A stretch of DNA of 8,684 bases from assembly GCA_903933765.1 (NCBI GenBank), contig CAIZLI010000234.1, forward strand, positions 1 to 8,684, written 5' to 3'. Shown piece by piece: positions 1 through 6,771 of this stretch. Position 1 is the first letter of the stretch; each line of letters starts with the position of its first letter. The translations under genes and the position numbers were made by a program. The notes beneath the pieces were generated by a model that was given only the letters and a program-made list of their open reading frames with translations, did not search any database and was not told where the DNA came from. Origin of the DNA: an uncultured Bacteroidota bacterium. GTDB lineage: Bacteria > Bacteroidota > Bacteroidia > Chitinophagales > Chitinophagaceae.

Positions 1-1683
1 CGAAAAGTCCTTCCTTTCAATGGGATGACCACCGCAGATGCCTACTTATGGACAAGGAACAGACATGATAAAGTTTTACAAGACAAGTTCATCGAATTAA
101 CCGAAAAACAATTTGACAATAAGCGAGGCTATTACGGAAAAATTGGAGATAGAACTGTGATAAAGAATTGTAGAATCATTAAAGATACTTGGATTGGCAC
201 AGACGCTTATTTAAAAGGTGCCAATAAAATAAAAAATATCACCATCAATTCTAATGAAATTGCTAGGACACAAATTGGCGAAGGATCTGAATTGGTAAAT
301 GGTATTATTGGTTATGGATGTAGGGTATTCTATGGCATTAAAGCGGTTCGTTTTATTATGTCAGATTATTCACAATTAAAATATGGTGCAAGATTGATTA
401 ACTCTTTCTTAGGACCTAACGCCACCATCTCTTGTTGTGAAGTGTTGAATTCATTGATTTATCCAGCACATGAGCAGCACCATAACAATTCATTTCTTTG
501 TGCAGCACTTGTAATGGGGCAAAGCAATATTGCAGCCGGTGCCACATTAGGATCTAACCACAATAGCCGCGGGGCGGATGGTGAAGTGATTATGGGTAGA
601 GGTTTCTGGCCTGGATTATGTGTGAGCATTAAGCACAATTCTATATTCCCAAGCTTTACCATTCTAAATAAAGGAGACTATAATTATGAATTGAATATTC
701 CAATCCCTTTTTCATTGATTAGTAATGACTATGTCAAAGATGAATTAGTGGTCATGCCAGGATATTGGTTTTTATATAATTTTTATGCACTAGCAAGAAA
801 TGCTTGGAAATACCAAAACAGAGATAATAGAAAAAATATAGACCAATATTTTGAGTACGACTATTTGGCACCTGATAGTGTCAATGAATTATTGAAAGGC
901 AGAGATGTGATTGCCAGTGCAGTTGCAAAAGCGCAATTATTAAAAGAAAAGAAGTCGACAACTATTGGCGAGGATCAATTAGTACAATTAGGTTGTAAAC
1001 TACTCACCACAAAAACTAAAAAAGAAATTGACCAATTAGACGTTTTTGTAGATGGATTTGAAAATAGCAAGCGTAAAACTAGATTGATTAAATGCCATGA
1101 TGCATTTGCAATCTTTGAAAAAATGATTTTCATGTATGGCATGGACCAGTTGATGCTTAAATTGACGCAGCATGGTATGAAAAATTTACCTACTAAGCTT
1201 AAAGCAATCAAAACAAATAGTGTAGCAATAGAATGGAGTAATATTGGCGGACAGTTGATTCCAACTAAATCTGTTCAAACCATGCTACAGCAAATAAAAT
1301 CAGACAAATTAAATAGCTGGCATGATGTGCATCAATTTTATCAAACACAGACCGAAAAATATTTAGATAAAAAGAACACACATGCTTTATATTGCCTAGA
1401 ATTAATCGAAGGGGTGTCCATTAGTGGGTTAAGCAATAAAAAAATGAATGATTGGTTAGATCGTTATCAAGCCATAAAAGAAGAAGTGACACAAAAAATA
1501 AAAAGCTCCAGAGAAAAAGATTATACCAATCCATTTAGGAAAATGGTGTACGAAAACCAAGCCGAAATGGACGCCATTGTGGGTGACTTAAAAGATAATA
1601 GTTTTATTGAACAGCAGAACGCTGAGCAGATGCAATTAAATCAATTCATCATTGAATTTAAGCATGCATTAAAAGCCAAATAG
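1..1683 (+). CDS. DUF4954 family protein, left-handed beta-helix (5' end outside window)
   Basis: The frame is open from base 1 and the Met at 25 falls inside conserved-looking sequence, so the gene starts upstream. About 560 residues are visible; from memory the family is about 650-700 long, so roughly 100 are missing. Counting from Met 25, residues ~38-235 carry irregular hexapeptide-type repeats (IGDRTVI, TWIGTDAYL, QIGEGSEL, NIAAGATLGS) typical of a left-handed parallel beta-helix, as in sugar acyl- and nucleotidyltransferases. The segment holds a His-rich stretch (H149, H152, H153) followed by GSNHNSR (176-182) and KHN (203-205), which could form an active site. Residues ~240-552 look mainly helical and charged, with no recognised domain. 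No signal peptide or membrane segment is visible, so it is probably cytoplasmic. The 3' end overlaps the convergent barrel gene. The family assignment is fairly sure; the biochemical function is unknown and transferase activity is only a guess from the fold. Confidence 0.82.
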   Translation, partial: RKVLPFNGMTTADAYLWTRNRHDKVLQDKFIELTEKQFDNKRGYYGKIGDRTVIKNCRIIKDTWIGTDAYLKGANKIKNITINSNEIARTQIGEGSELVNGIIGYGCRVFYGIKAVRFIMSDYSQLKYGARLINSFLGPNATISCCEVLNSLIYPAHEQHHNNSFLCAALVMGQSNIAAGATLGSNHNSRGADGEVIMGRGFWPGLCVSIKHNSIFPSFTILNKGDYNYELNIPIPFSLISNDYVKDELVVMPGYWFLYNFYALARNAWKYQNRDNRKNIDQYFEYDYLAPDSVNELLKGRDVIASAVAKAQLLKEKKSTTIGEDQLVQLGCKLLTTKTKKEIDQLDVFVDGFENSKRKTRLIKCHDAFAIFEKMIFMYGMDQLMLKLTQHGMKNLPTKLKAIKTNSVAIEWSNIGGQLIPTKSVQTMLQQIKSDKLNSWHDVHQFYQTQTEKYLDKKNTHALYCLELIEGVSISGLSNKKMNDWLDRYQAIKEEVTQKIKSSREKDYTNPFRKMVYENQAEMDAIVGDLKDNSFIEQQNAEQMQLNQFIIEFKHALKAK

Positions 1684-2256
1684 ACTCATCCCAATACCAA
1701 GTTGCCATTGTCTTGTTTTCCACTTTGCTTGATCTTGCAATGCGCTGATATCTTGTAGGCCAACCACATACCTGCCGTAAACAAAAAAGCCACCAAGGTT
1801 CACTTTTGCACCCCCAACAAAGGAAAACTCACCTTCTTTAAATGCCAATTGCGCATTTTCTTTTCCGTCTTTCTTTTGATCAATTAAGATGCCATATTGA
1901 GGCCCTGCTTGCAAAAGCAAGGATGAGAAAGGTTTTACTTGAACCAATAAAGGAACCATCATGTAGCTCAAATGATAAGTTTCGGGATTGTATCTGTTAT
2001 CTCCTAATACGTCCATGATATTAGGGTTGGTCGCTAATTTAGTTTGAGAAAGCAATACTTCTGGCACCAAACTAATTTTATCTGTAAGTCCTATTTGAAA
2101 AGTCACTCCTCCATGATAGGATGCCGTATGTCGGTCAACAGCTACCGAGTTTACACTAGTCAAATTTTGACCCACTTTAATACCAATATTTACTTTTTCC
2201 TGTGCTTTAGCAGCAAAAGCAATAAAAACAGTAGCAAGTAGTATAAATTTTTTCAT
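1669..2256 (-). CDS. Outer-membrane beta-barrel (porin family) protein
   Basis: A 195-residue protein. The chosen start gives a clean signal peptide, MKKFILLATVFIAFAAKA, with likely cleavage after AKA at residue 18. The mature part shows alternating hydrophobic/polar strands (VNIGIKVGQNLTS, ISLVPEVLLSQTKL, YMMVPLLVQVKPF, LLLQAGPQYGIL, FFVYGRYVVGL, RQWQLGIGMSLFGF) and ends in Phe, the usual C-terminal signature recognised by the outer-membrane assembly machinery. This is the common Bacteroidota small-barrel type (outer membrane beta-barrel domain, PF13568-like); its ligand or role is unknown. An upstream in-frame TTG at 2304 would add 16 residues, but it lies next to a TAnnTTTG promoter element and would bury the signal peptide, so it was rejected. 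The metallophosphoesterase gene lies 94 bp upstream on the same strand, but this gene seems to have its own promoter. Its last 15 bp overlap the convergent DUF4954 gene. Confidence 0.85.
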   Translation of the reverse strand: MKKFILLATVFIAFAAKAQEKVNIGIKVGQNLTSVNSVAVDRHTASYHGGVTFQIGLTDKISLVPEVLLSQTKLATNPNIMDVLGDNRYNPETYHLSYMMVPLLVQVKPFSSLLLQAGPQYGILIDQKKDGKENAQLAFKEGEFSFVGGAKVNLGGFFVYGRYVVGLQDISALQDQAKWKTRQWQLGIGMSLFGF

Positions 2257-2288
2257 CTTGTTTATTTTTTTAAAGTTGACCCATGCAG

Positions 2289-2296
2289 CAAACCTA
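2289..2296 (-). promoter_or_regulatory. Candidate -7 element (TAGGTTTG) of the beta-barrel gene
   Basis: Read on the minus strand this is TAGGTTTG, an exact match to the Bacteroidota TAnnTTTG -7 consensus, 32 nt before the ATG at 2256. No TTG is visible at the expected -33 distance, where the sequence is AT-rich, so the promoter is a partial match only. Confidence 0.45.
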
Positions 2297-2350
2297 TATA
2301 GCAATATCTATAGAACGTATAAATTTAAATTTTGTTACATAGAAGAAGTA

Positions 2351-3586
2351 TTAAATCAATTCCAACAAGGTGATTTCTGGCATAATCCCTACCCTGCCTG
2401 GATAACCTAAAAATCCAAATCCTCTATTCACATATAATTTTTGATCGCCTTGTTGGTACAATCCAGCCCATTGTTTATAGACCCATTGCACAGGACTCCA
2501 TTTGAAATAAGGATTTTCTAAACCAAACTGCATGCCATGTGTATGACCAGATAACATCAGATCGACTTGAGGAAATTCAGGAATCACTTGCGCCTCCCAA
2601 TGACTTGGATCATGACTCATTAAGACAATGACATCTGTTGGATCAACGCCATCTAAGGCCTTATTCAATTGACCGTATTTAGGGAACCTCGCTTTTGCGC
2701 CCCAGTTTTCGATGCCCACTAATTTTATTTTTGCTCCATCCTTTTCTACAGTGACGTTTTCATTCATTAATAATTTCCAACCCATGGAAGCATGGACCGC
2801 TTTTAATGCCTCTAAATTTGCGACTTTCGCTTCTTTGGAAGGCCATTGTACATAATCTCCATAATCATGGTTGCCTAAAGTACTAAATACTCCTTTTGGT
2901 GCAGACAATTGACCAAAGATGGGGCTCCAATCCTGCATTTCTGTTGCTTTATCATTTACCAAATCCCCAGTAAATAGAATTAAGTCTGCTCCTTGTTTTT
3001 GAATTAAATCAATCCCTTTTTGTACGGCTTCTTTTTCTTTTAAACTACCACTATGGATATCACTTATATGAATAATTTTAAAGCCCTTGAATGCAGCGGG
3101 CAAATTTTTAATGGCCACTTTTTTATGCAGTAATTGGTATTTGTATTTATTGCCAAAGCCATACAATAAAGATAAAAATAAGGAAGATGAAATACCTACG
3201 CCAAGCCAATTTAAAAATGCGGATCTAGGGATCCCCTGTTCTGTATTCATAAATTTTGCACCAGCTGTAGAAGCCACCTGCCCGATAGTCCAGAAAGCGC
3301 CTCTTCTGACGTCATCCACCAGAAAGAATAAAACCAGGGTTATTTGGGCAATCACCCACCCAATCCCAATCGAAAAAATATATTGTCTAAAATAGGGATT
3401 CACAATAAAAGGAAATAACAAAAAAGCCCCCAAACTAGCGATACACAAAAACCAATAACCATAAGTTACGGCTGCTTTTATGCCAACACTTGCTCCATTC
3501 AGCATGCTTTTTATTACATGGAAGATGTAAAAATCGATCAAAATCAAGAAAGTAATGAGGACGAATACAAAAACTGGGTTCTTCAT
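2351..3586 (-). CDS. Membrane-anchored metallophosphoesterase
   Basis: A 411-residue calcineurin-like phosphoesterase. The N-terminal ~145 residues hold about four hydrophobic segments (~4-24, 40-62, 69-90, 125-142), anchoring the enzyme in the inner membrane. The catalytic domain (~165-411) has the full metal-binding set in order: SDIHSG (D176, H178), GDLVN (D208), GNHD (N239, H240), SHD (H325) and SGHTHG (H348, H350), so it should be active with two metal ions. The last motif reads GHTHGMQ rather than GHTHGGQ; I believe this is frequent in Bacteroidota homologues. It resembles the YkuE/YaeI type of predicted phosphohydrolases. The substrate cannot be read from the sequence; a lipid-linked or cell-wall phosphodiester is plausible given the membrane domain. 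It is divergent from parA across 81 bp. A weak -7-like TAATTTTA (minus strand of 3603-3610, one mismatch to TAnnTTTG) lies 16 nt before the start. No Shine-Dalgarno is present. Confidence 0.9.
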   Translation of the reverse strand: MKNPVFVFVLITFLILIDFYIFHVIKSMLNGASVGIKAAVTYGYWFLCIASLGAFLLFPFIVNPYFRQYIFSIGIGWVIAQITLVLFFLVDDVRRGAFWTIGQVASTAGAKFMNTEQGIPRSAFLNWLGVGISSSLFLSLLYGFGNKYKYQLLHKKVAIKNLPAAFKGFKIIHISDIHSGSLKEKEAVQKGIDLIQKQGADLILFTGDLVNDKATEMQDWSPIFGQLSAPKGVFSTLGNHDYGDYVQWPSKEAKVANLEALKAVHASMGWKLLMNENVTVEKDGAKIKLVGIENWGAKARFPKYGQLNKALDGVDPTDVIVLMSHDPSHWEAQVIPEFPQVDLMLSGHTHGMQFGLENPYFKWSPVQWVYKQWAGLYQQGDQKLYVNRGFGFLGYPGRVGIMPEITLLELI

Positions 3587-3593
3587 AGTTCGG

Positions 3594-3618
3594 ATTAAGG
3601 CGTAAAATTAAGCCTAAT
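3594..3618. repeat. Imperfect inverted repeat in the divergent promoter region
   Basis: ATTAAGGC (3594-3601) pairs with GCCTAAT (3612-3618): seven base pairs with one bulged A at 3597, around a 10-nt centre. It lies between the divergent metallophosphoesterase and parA starts, just upstream of the TTG at 3618-3620 and around the weak -7-like site of the metallophosphoesterase gene. It could be an operator. It is not followed by a T-run, so it does not look like a terminator. Confidence 0.35.
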
Positions 3619-3643
3619 TGTTGCTATTTATGCCGTATTTTTG
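3618..3643 (+). promoter_or_regulatory. Candidate parA promoter (TTG ... TATTTTTG)
   Basis: TATTTTTG at 3636-3643 matches the Bacteroidota -7 consensus TAnnTTTG exactly, 24 nt before the parA ATG. A TTG at 3618-3620 could be the -33 element, but the gap of 15 bp is shorter than the usual ~17-23, so the -33 half is doubtful. Confidence 0.5.
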
Positions 3644-3652
3644 GAGCAAATT

Positions 3653-3659
3653 AAGGAGG
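3653..3659 (+). promoter_or_regulatory. Strong Shine-Dalgarno of parA (AAGGAGG)
   Basis: AAGGAGG sits 8 nt before the ATG at 3668, which is ideal spacing. It fixes that ATG as the start. None of the other eight starts in the window has a comparable sequence; their leaders are A-rich, as is usual in this phylum. Confidence 0.8.
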
Positions 3660-3667
3660 CTTTTTAT

Positions 3668-4468
3668 ATGGCAAGAATTATTGGTATAGCAAATCAAAAA
3701 GGAGGCGTGGGTAAAACCACTTCGGCAATCAATATTGCTGCAAGTTTAGCTGTTTTAGAATACAGAACATTGTTAATTGACGCTGATCCTCAAGCAAATA
3801 GTACCACTGGGGTGGGTTTTGACCTCCATAATATCACAACCAGCCTTTATGATGCAATGATCAATGGTACGCCATTGTCAGATGTGGTTTTGAAAACAGA
3901 AATTCCGCACCTTGATCTTGTACCTTCCCATATAGACTTAGTAGGTGCCGAAATCGAATTGGTGAATTTCCCGAATAGAGAAAATGTCTTAAAAAATTTA
4001 ATCGCTGCTATAGACGATCAATATGATTTTATCATCATTGACTGTTTGCCTTCTTTAGGATTAATCACGGTCAACGCATTAGTGGCATCCAATAGTGTAA
4101 TAGTGCCAGTTCAATGTGAGTTTTTTGCATTGGAGGGCTTAGGAAAATTATTGAACACCATTAAAATAGTTCAAAGTAGACTCAATCCAGATTTACAGAT
4201 AGAAGGTATTTTGATGACCATGTATGATGGTCGACTTAGATTGAGCAATCAGGTAGTGAGCGAAGTGCGAAAGCATTTTGATGAAATGGTCTTCTCTACC
4301 ATTATACATCGTAACACAAGATTGAGCGAAGCGCCAAGTGTGGGCAAGCCAGTTATTTTATATGATGCAGATAGTAAGGGTACCGTGAACTATTTAAATT
4401 TAGCGAAAGAAATTTTACAGAAAAATGGCATGACTAAAATGAGTAATGCCGAGCGAATAATAGATTAG
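3668..4468 (+). CDS. parA: Chromosome-partitioning ATPase ParA (Soj family)
   Basis: A 266-residue ParA/Soj ATPase. It has the deviant Walker A KGGVGKTT (11-18) with the signature lysine, the second switch-like motif [10 protein letters not shown] (35-44), the Walker B region [11 protein letters not shown] (121-131), and the conserved [19 protein letters not shown] stretch (147-164). ATP-bound dimers bind DNA non-specifically; ParB stimulates hydrolysis, and the resulting gradient separates replicated origins. Where most Soj proteins read DCPPSLG this has DCLPSLG; that position varies in the phylum, so it is probably harmless. The start at 3668 is supported by the AAGGAGG eight bases upstream. 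A longer frame from TTG at 3641 would begin inside the promoter element and was rejected. parB starts 4 bp after the stop, the usual chromosomal parAB arrangement. The short length and lack of an N-terminal DNA-binding extension fit a chromosomal rather than plasmid ParA. Confidence 0.96.
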   Translation: MARIIGIANQKGGVGKTTSAINIAASLAVLEYRTLLIDADPQANSTTGVGFDLHNITTSLYDAMINGTPLSDVVLKTEIPHLDLVPSHIDLVGAEIELVNFPNRENVLKNLIAAIDDQYDFIIIDCLPSLGLITVNALVASNSVIVPVQCEFFALEGLGKLLNTIKIVQSRLNPDLQIEGILMTMYDGRLRLSNQVVSEVRKHFDEMVFSTIIHRNTRLSEAPSVGKPVILYDADSKGTVNYLNLAKEILQKNGMTKMSNAERIID

Positions 4469-4472
4469 TACT

Positions 4473-5396
4473 ATGAGTAAAAGCACACCCAACAAAGATT
4501 TAATTGGTAAAGGGCTACGTTCTTTATTGCAGAATATGGATGCAGATTTTAAAAATCCTGCAGGCAAGGTTCAACCTGCTGCCATCGAAAAAGCGATAGC
4601 GATCAATAGAATTGCATTGACAAATATTATTGTCAATCCTAAGAATCCAAGAAAAGATTTTGACGAAAAGGCTTTACAAGAATTGGCTCAGTCTTTGAAG
4701 ATGCATGACTTGATCCAACCTATTACAGTGGCGCAATTAACCAATGGAAAATTCCAATTGATTGCAGGAGAAAGAAGATTCCGTGCTGCTAAAATTGCTG
4801 GATTAACAGATGTCCCCGCATATATCAGATTAGGTAACGATAAAGAATTATTAGAACTAGCATTATTAGAGAACTTACAGAGAGTCGACCTAAACGAGAT
4901 CGAAGTGGCTTTGAGTTACCAAAGGATGATGGACGAACTCAACTATACCCAAGAACAAGTAGCAGAGCGCATGGGTAAAGACCGTTCTACTGTGTCCAAC
5001 TATATCCGCTTATTAGAATTACCGCCTGCTATTCAAGCAGCACTCAGAAACGGAAGCTTGAGTGTGAGTTTGGCGAAATTATTAATTGGGAAAGAGGTAG
5101 ATAAGCAACTGTTCCTATTAAAAGAAATTATTGAAAAAGGATTGACTGTTCGTCAAACAGAAGCTTTGATCAAAAATTTGAACTCAACACCTGGATCAAA
5201 AAATACAGCCAACGCAAATCATCCAAATCAACTCTCTCCTGTTTACCAAAGATTGGAAAATAAATTAAAAGACCATTTTGGTACCCAAGTACAATTACAG
5301 CATCAAAAAAATGGATCGGGTAAAATTACCATAAGCTACAATGATTTGAATGCTTTGAATAAGATCCTTGAAGCAATGCAAGTAACAATTAGTTAG
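4473..5396 (+). CDS. parB: Chromosome-partitioning protein ParB (Spo0J family)
   Basis: A 307-residue ParB, a CTP-dependent DNA clamp that loads at parS and activates ParA. Visible parts: an N-terminal ParA-contact-like motif GKGLRSLL (12-19); the CTP-binding domain with NPKNPRKDF (55-63), LIAGERRFRAA (96-106, the GERRxR phosphate motif) and ENLQR (133-137); a helix-turn-helix around 158-181 (QEQVAERMGKDRSTVSNYI); the TVRQTE segment (225-230); a low-complexity linker (~236-255); and a short C-terminal dimerisation domain (~256-307). All CTP-motif residues seem intact. One oddity: the segment that usually reads SMGHARALL is SVSLAKLLI (197-205), losing the Gly-His and the Arg. No Shine-Dalgarno; translation probably couples to parA, 4 bp upstream. 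No parS-like site (TGTTTCACGTGAAACA) was noticed in the window. The next gene begins directly after the TAG. Confidence 0.96.
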   Translation: MSKSTPNKDLIGKGLRSLLQNMDADFKNPAGKVQPAAIEKAIAINRIALTNIIVNPKNPRKDFDEKALQELAQSLKMHDLIQPITVAQLTNGKFQLIAGERRFRAAKIAGLTDVPAYIRLGNDKELLELALLENLQRVDLNEIEVALSYQRMMDELNYTQEQVAERMGKDRSTVSNYIRLLELPPAIQAALRNGSLSVSLAKLLIGKEVDKQLFLLKEIIEKGLTVRQTEALIKNLNSTPGSKNTANANHPNQLSPVYQRLENKLKDHFGTQVQLQHQKNGSGKITISYNDLNALNKILEAMQVTIS

Positions 5397-5948
5397 ATGA
5401 AAAGCTTTCTTACCATATTGTTTTTGTTGTGTTTACAACAAACCTTGTGGGCACAAGATAGCACGATCATCCATCTACAACATTCCCCAAAAAAAGCAAC
5501 CAAAAGATCTGCCATCTTACCTGGATTAGGTCAAGCATATAATAAACAATATTGGAAAATTCCATTGGTATACGGGGTACTTGCAGTGCCTGTTGCCACT
5601 TATGTGTACAATAACGATTTATATACAAAAACAAAATTTGCTTATGAAGCAAGAATTCAAGAAGCAAATGGAGACAATTCAAATGTGATTAAGATTGATC
5701 CAACCTTAAAGAATTTAACTGCAGGATCATTACAGAGTTACCGAAATATTTTTAGAAAAAATAGAGACTACTCCATTATGTGGTTTATACTAGCATGGGG
5801 TATCAATGTGGCAGATGCTTCTGTTTCAGGGCACTTAAAAGAATTTGATGTAAGCAATAATTTAACGGTGAAATTAGCGCCTATGCGGTCGGATGCCTTA
5901 CAGCAAGCTGGATTGTCTTTGCAATTAAAATGGAAGTACACAAAATAA
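5397..5948 (+). CDS. DUF5683 domain membrane/exported protein
   Basis: A 183-residue protein whose ATG immediately follows the parB stop with no spacer, so the two are certainly co-transcribed and probably translationally coupled. Residues 1-19 form a signal peptide (cleavage likely after LWA, before Gln20). The core has the DUF5683 hallmarks: SAILPGLGQAYNKQYWKIP (38-56), a hydrophobic stretch (~54-72), the RNIFRKNRDYS region (116-126), a second hydrophobic segment (~127-142), and VADASVSGHLKEFDVS (138-153), ending in a beta-rich tail. DUF5683 genes commonly follow parB in Bacteroidota; its function is unknown. The signal peptide plus two hydrophobic segments suggest an inner-membrane or periplasmic location. 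Whether it takes part in partitioning or is simply a conserved neighbour cannot be decided from sequence. Confidence 0.88.
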   Translation: MKSFLTILFLLCLQQTLWAQDSTIIHLQHSPKKATKRSAILPGLGQAYNKQYWKIPLVYGVLAVPVATYVYNNDLYTKTKFAYEARIQEANGDNSNVIKIDPTLKNLTAGSLQSYRNIFRKNRDYSIMWFILAWGINVADASVSGHLKEFDVSNNLTVKLAPMRSDALQQAGLSLQLKWKYTK

Positions 5949-5956
5949 AAACAACT

Positions 5957-6718
5957 ATGAAAAAATTACTCTTTATCCTAGCCTTACTTGTTACGCTACA
6001 AGTGCCTGCTCAAAAATTAATTGGTGGAAAAAATATCATCAAAGGTAATCTGACAAGCTTCGCCTTAAGGAATTACCACTTTTCTTATGAAAGAAGTTTG
6101 AACCATTTTATGTCTGTTTCTGCGAGCTATCGTTACATGCCAAAAGGAAGTCTGCCTTTACAATCAATCACAGAAAAATACATTGATAATTCGGCCATTA
6201 ATTTTGATTTATTCCAAATGGGAAATAATGCTTTGACTTTTGAAAGTAGATTCTATCTGGGCTTGCAAAAAATGTCTGGTTTTTATATTGCTCCTTATGC
6301 AAGATTTGCCAATTTTGATTTATCTGTTCCTGTGGACTATACTTATACACCAGATCCAACAGTTGGTGCTATTATTGGCAATACTCCAATAACAAAAACA
6401 GCAGGACTCAATGGAACGATCAAGTCTAATAGTTATGGGGCCTATATTGGATTGCAGAAACAATTACTTACAAAATTAGTGATTGACATTTGGTTCATTG
6501 GTGGACATTTTGGTAGCTCGACTGGTAATTTAAGTTTCATATCTCCAGAAAAATTACCATCTCAGGCTGTTGATGCACTTCAAAAAACATTGGATGATAT
6601 CAAGGTGAACCCTTTTGAATTAAAATCTAAAGTGGACCAAAACGGCGCTACTGCAGACATGAAAGGACCTTGGGCAGGAATTAGAGGCTTAGGTATTAGC
6701 TTAGGTTTACGCTTTTAA
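5957..6718 (+). CDS. Outer-membrane beta-barrel protein, DUF3575-like
   Basis: A 253-residue exported protein starting 8 bp after the DUF5683 gene and probably the last gene of the parAB transcript. The start at 5957 gives a typical signal peptide, MKKLLFILALLVTLQVPAQ, with cleavage near residue 18. An in-frame ATG at 5930 would add nine charged residues in front of it and overlap the preceding gene, so it was rejected. After the signal come IIKGNLTSFALRNYHFSYERSL (27-48) and FMSVSASYRYMPKG (51-64), a pattern I associate with DUF3575-type barrels of Bacteroidota. Further strand-like segments follow (FESRFYLGL, YIAPYARFANF, YGAYIGLQKQL), and the end is GISLGLRF with a terminal Phe, as expected of an outer-membrane barrel. 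A polar insertion at ~195-240 may be an extracellular loop. The ligand or function is unknown; the family call is moderate, the barrel call firmer. Confidence 0.78.
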   Translation: MKKLLFILALLVTLQVPAQKLIGGKNIIKGNLTSFALRNYHFSYERSLNHFMSVSASYRYMPKGSLPLQSITEKYIDNSAINFDLFQMGNNALTFESRFYLGLQKMSGFYIAPYARFANFDLSVPVDYTYTPDPTVGAIIGNTPITKTAGLNGTIKSNSYGAYIGLQKQLLTKLVIDIWFIGGHFGSSTGNLSFISPEKLPSQAVDALQKTLDDIKVNPFELKSKVDQNGATADMKGPWAGIRGLGISLGLRF

Positions 6719-6744
6719 CCCTCCGATACTTCATTCATTTTATT

Positions 6745-6752
6745 TAACTTTG
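6745..6752 (+). promoter_or_regulatory. Candidate -7 element (TAACTTTG) of kdsA
   Basis: TAACTTTG is an exact TAnnTTTG match in the 53-bp gap before kdsA, 19 nt before its ATG. No TTG occurs at the -33 distance. It suggests kdsA has its own promoter and that the parAB block ends with the barrel gene, although no terminator hairpin is visible in the gap. Confidence 0.5.
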
Positions 6753-6771
6753 ACCTCGCAAAACCGCTCTT

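Noticed and set aside
459..1211. Opposite-strand open frames at 459-662 and 975-1211
   Set aside because: They lie fully inside the DUF4954 gene, with no recognisable domain, signal peptide or promoter.
2257..2304. Sixteen-residue extension of the beta-barrel protein
   Set aside because: It starts at TTG, runs through the TAGGTTTG element and would bury the signal peptide beginning at 2256.
2294..2332. AT-rich palindromes (AAATTTAAATTT at 2321-2332 and CTATA...TATAG at 2294-2313) as a terminator or operator
   Set aside because: They have weak stems made almost only of A-T pairs, one overlaps the -7 element, and such palindromes are expected by chance in AT-rich DNA.
3087..3395. Plus-strand open frame inside the metallophosphoesterase gene
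   Set aside because: It covers the membrane-domain coding region in antisense, and the product shows no family features.
3641..3667. Nine-residue N-terminal extension of ParA from a TTG codon
   Set aside because: The TTG lies in the -7 element, and the ATG at 3668 has an ideal AAGGAGG and gives the normal ParA N-terminus.
5930..5956. Earlier ATG of the DUF3575-like barrel gene
   Set aside because: It adds MEVHKIKTT before a clean signal peptide and overlaps the DUF5683 gene; 5957 is better.
3587..6771. A parS site near parAB
   Set aside because: I looked for TGTTTCACGTGAAACA and its CACGTG core and saw none; parS may lie elsewhere or be divergent.
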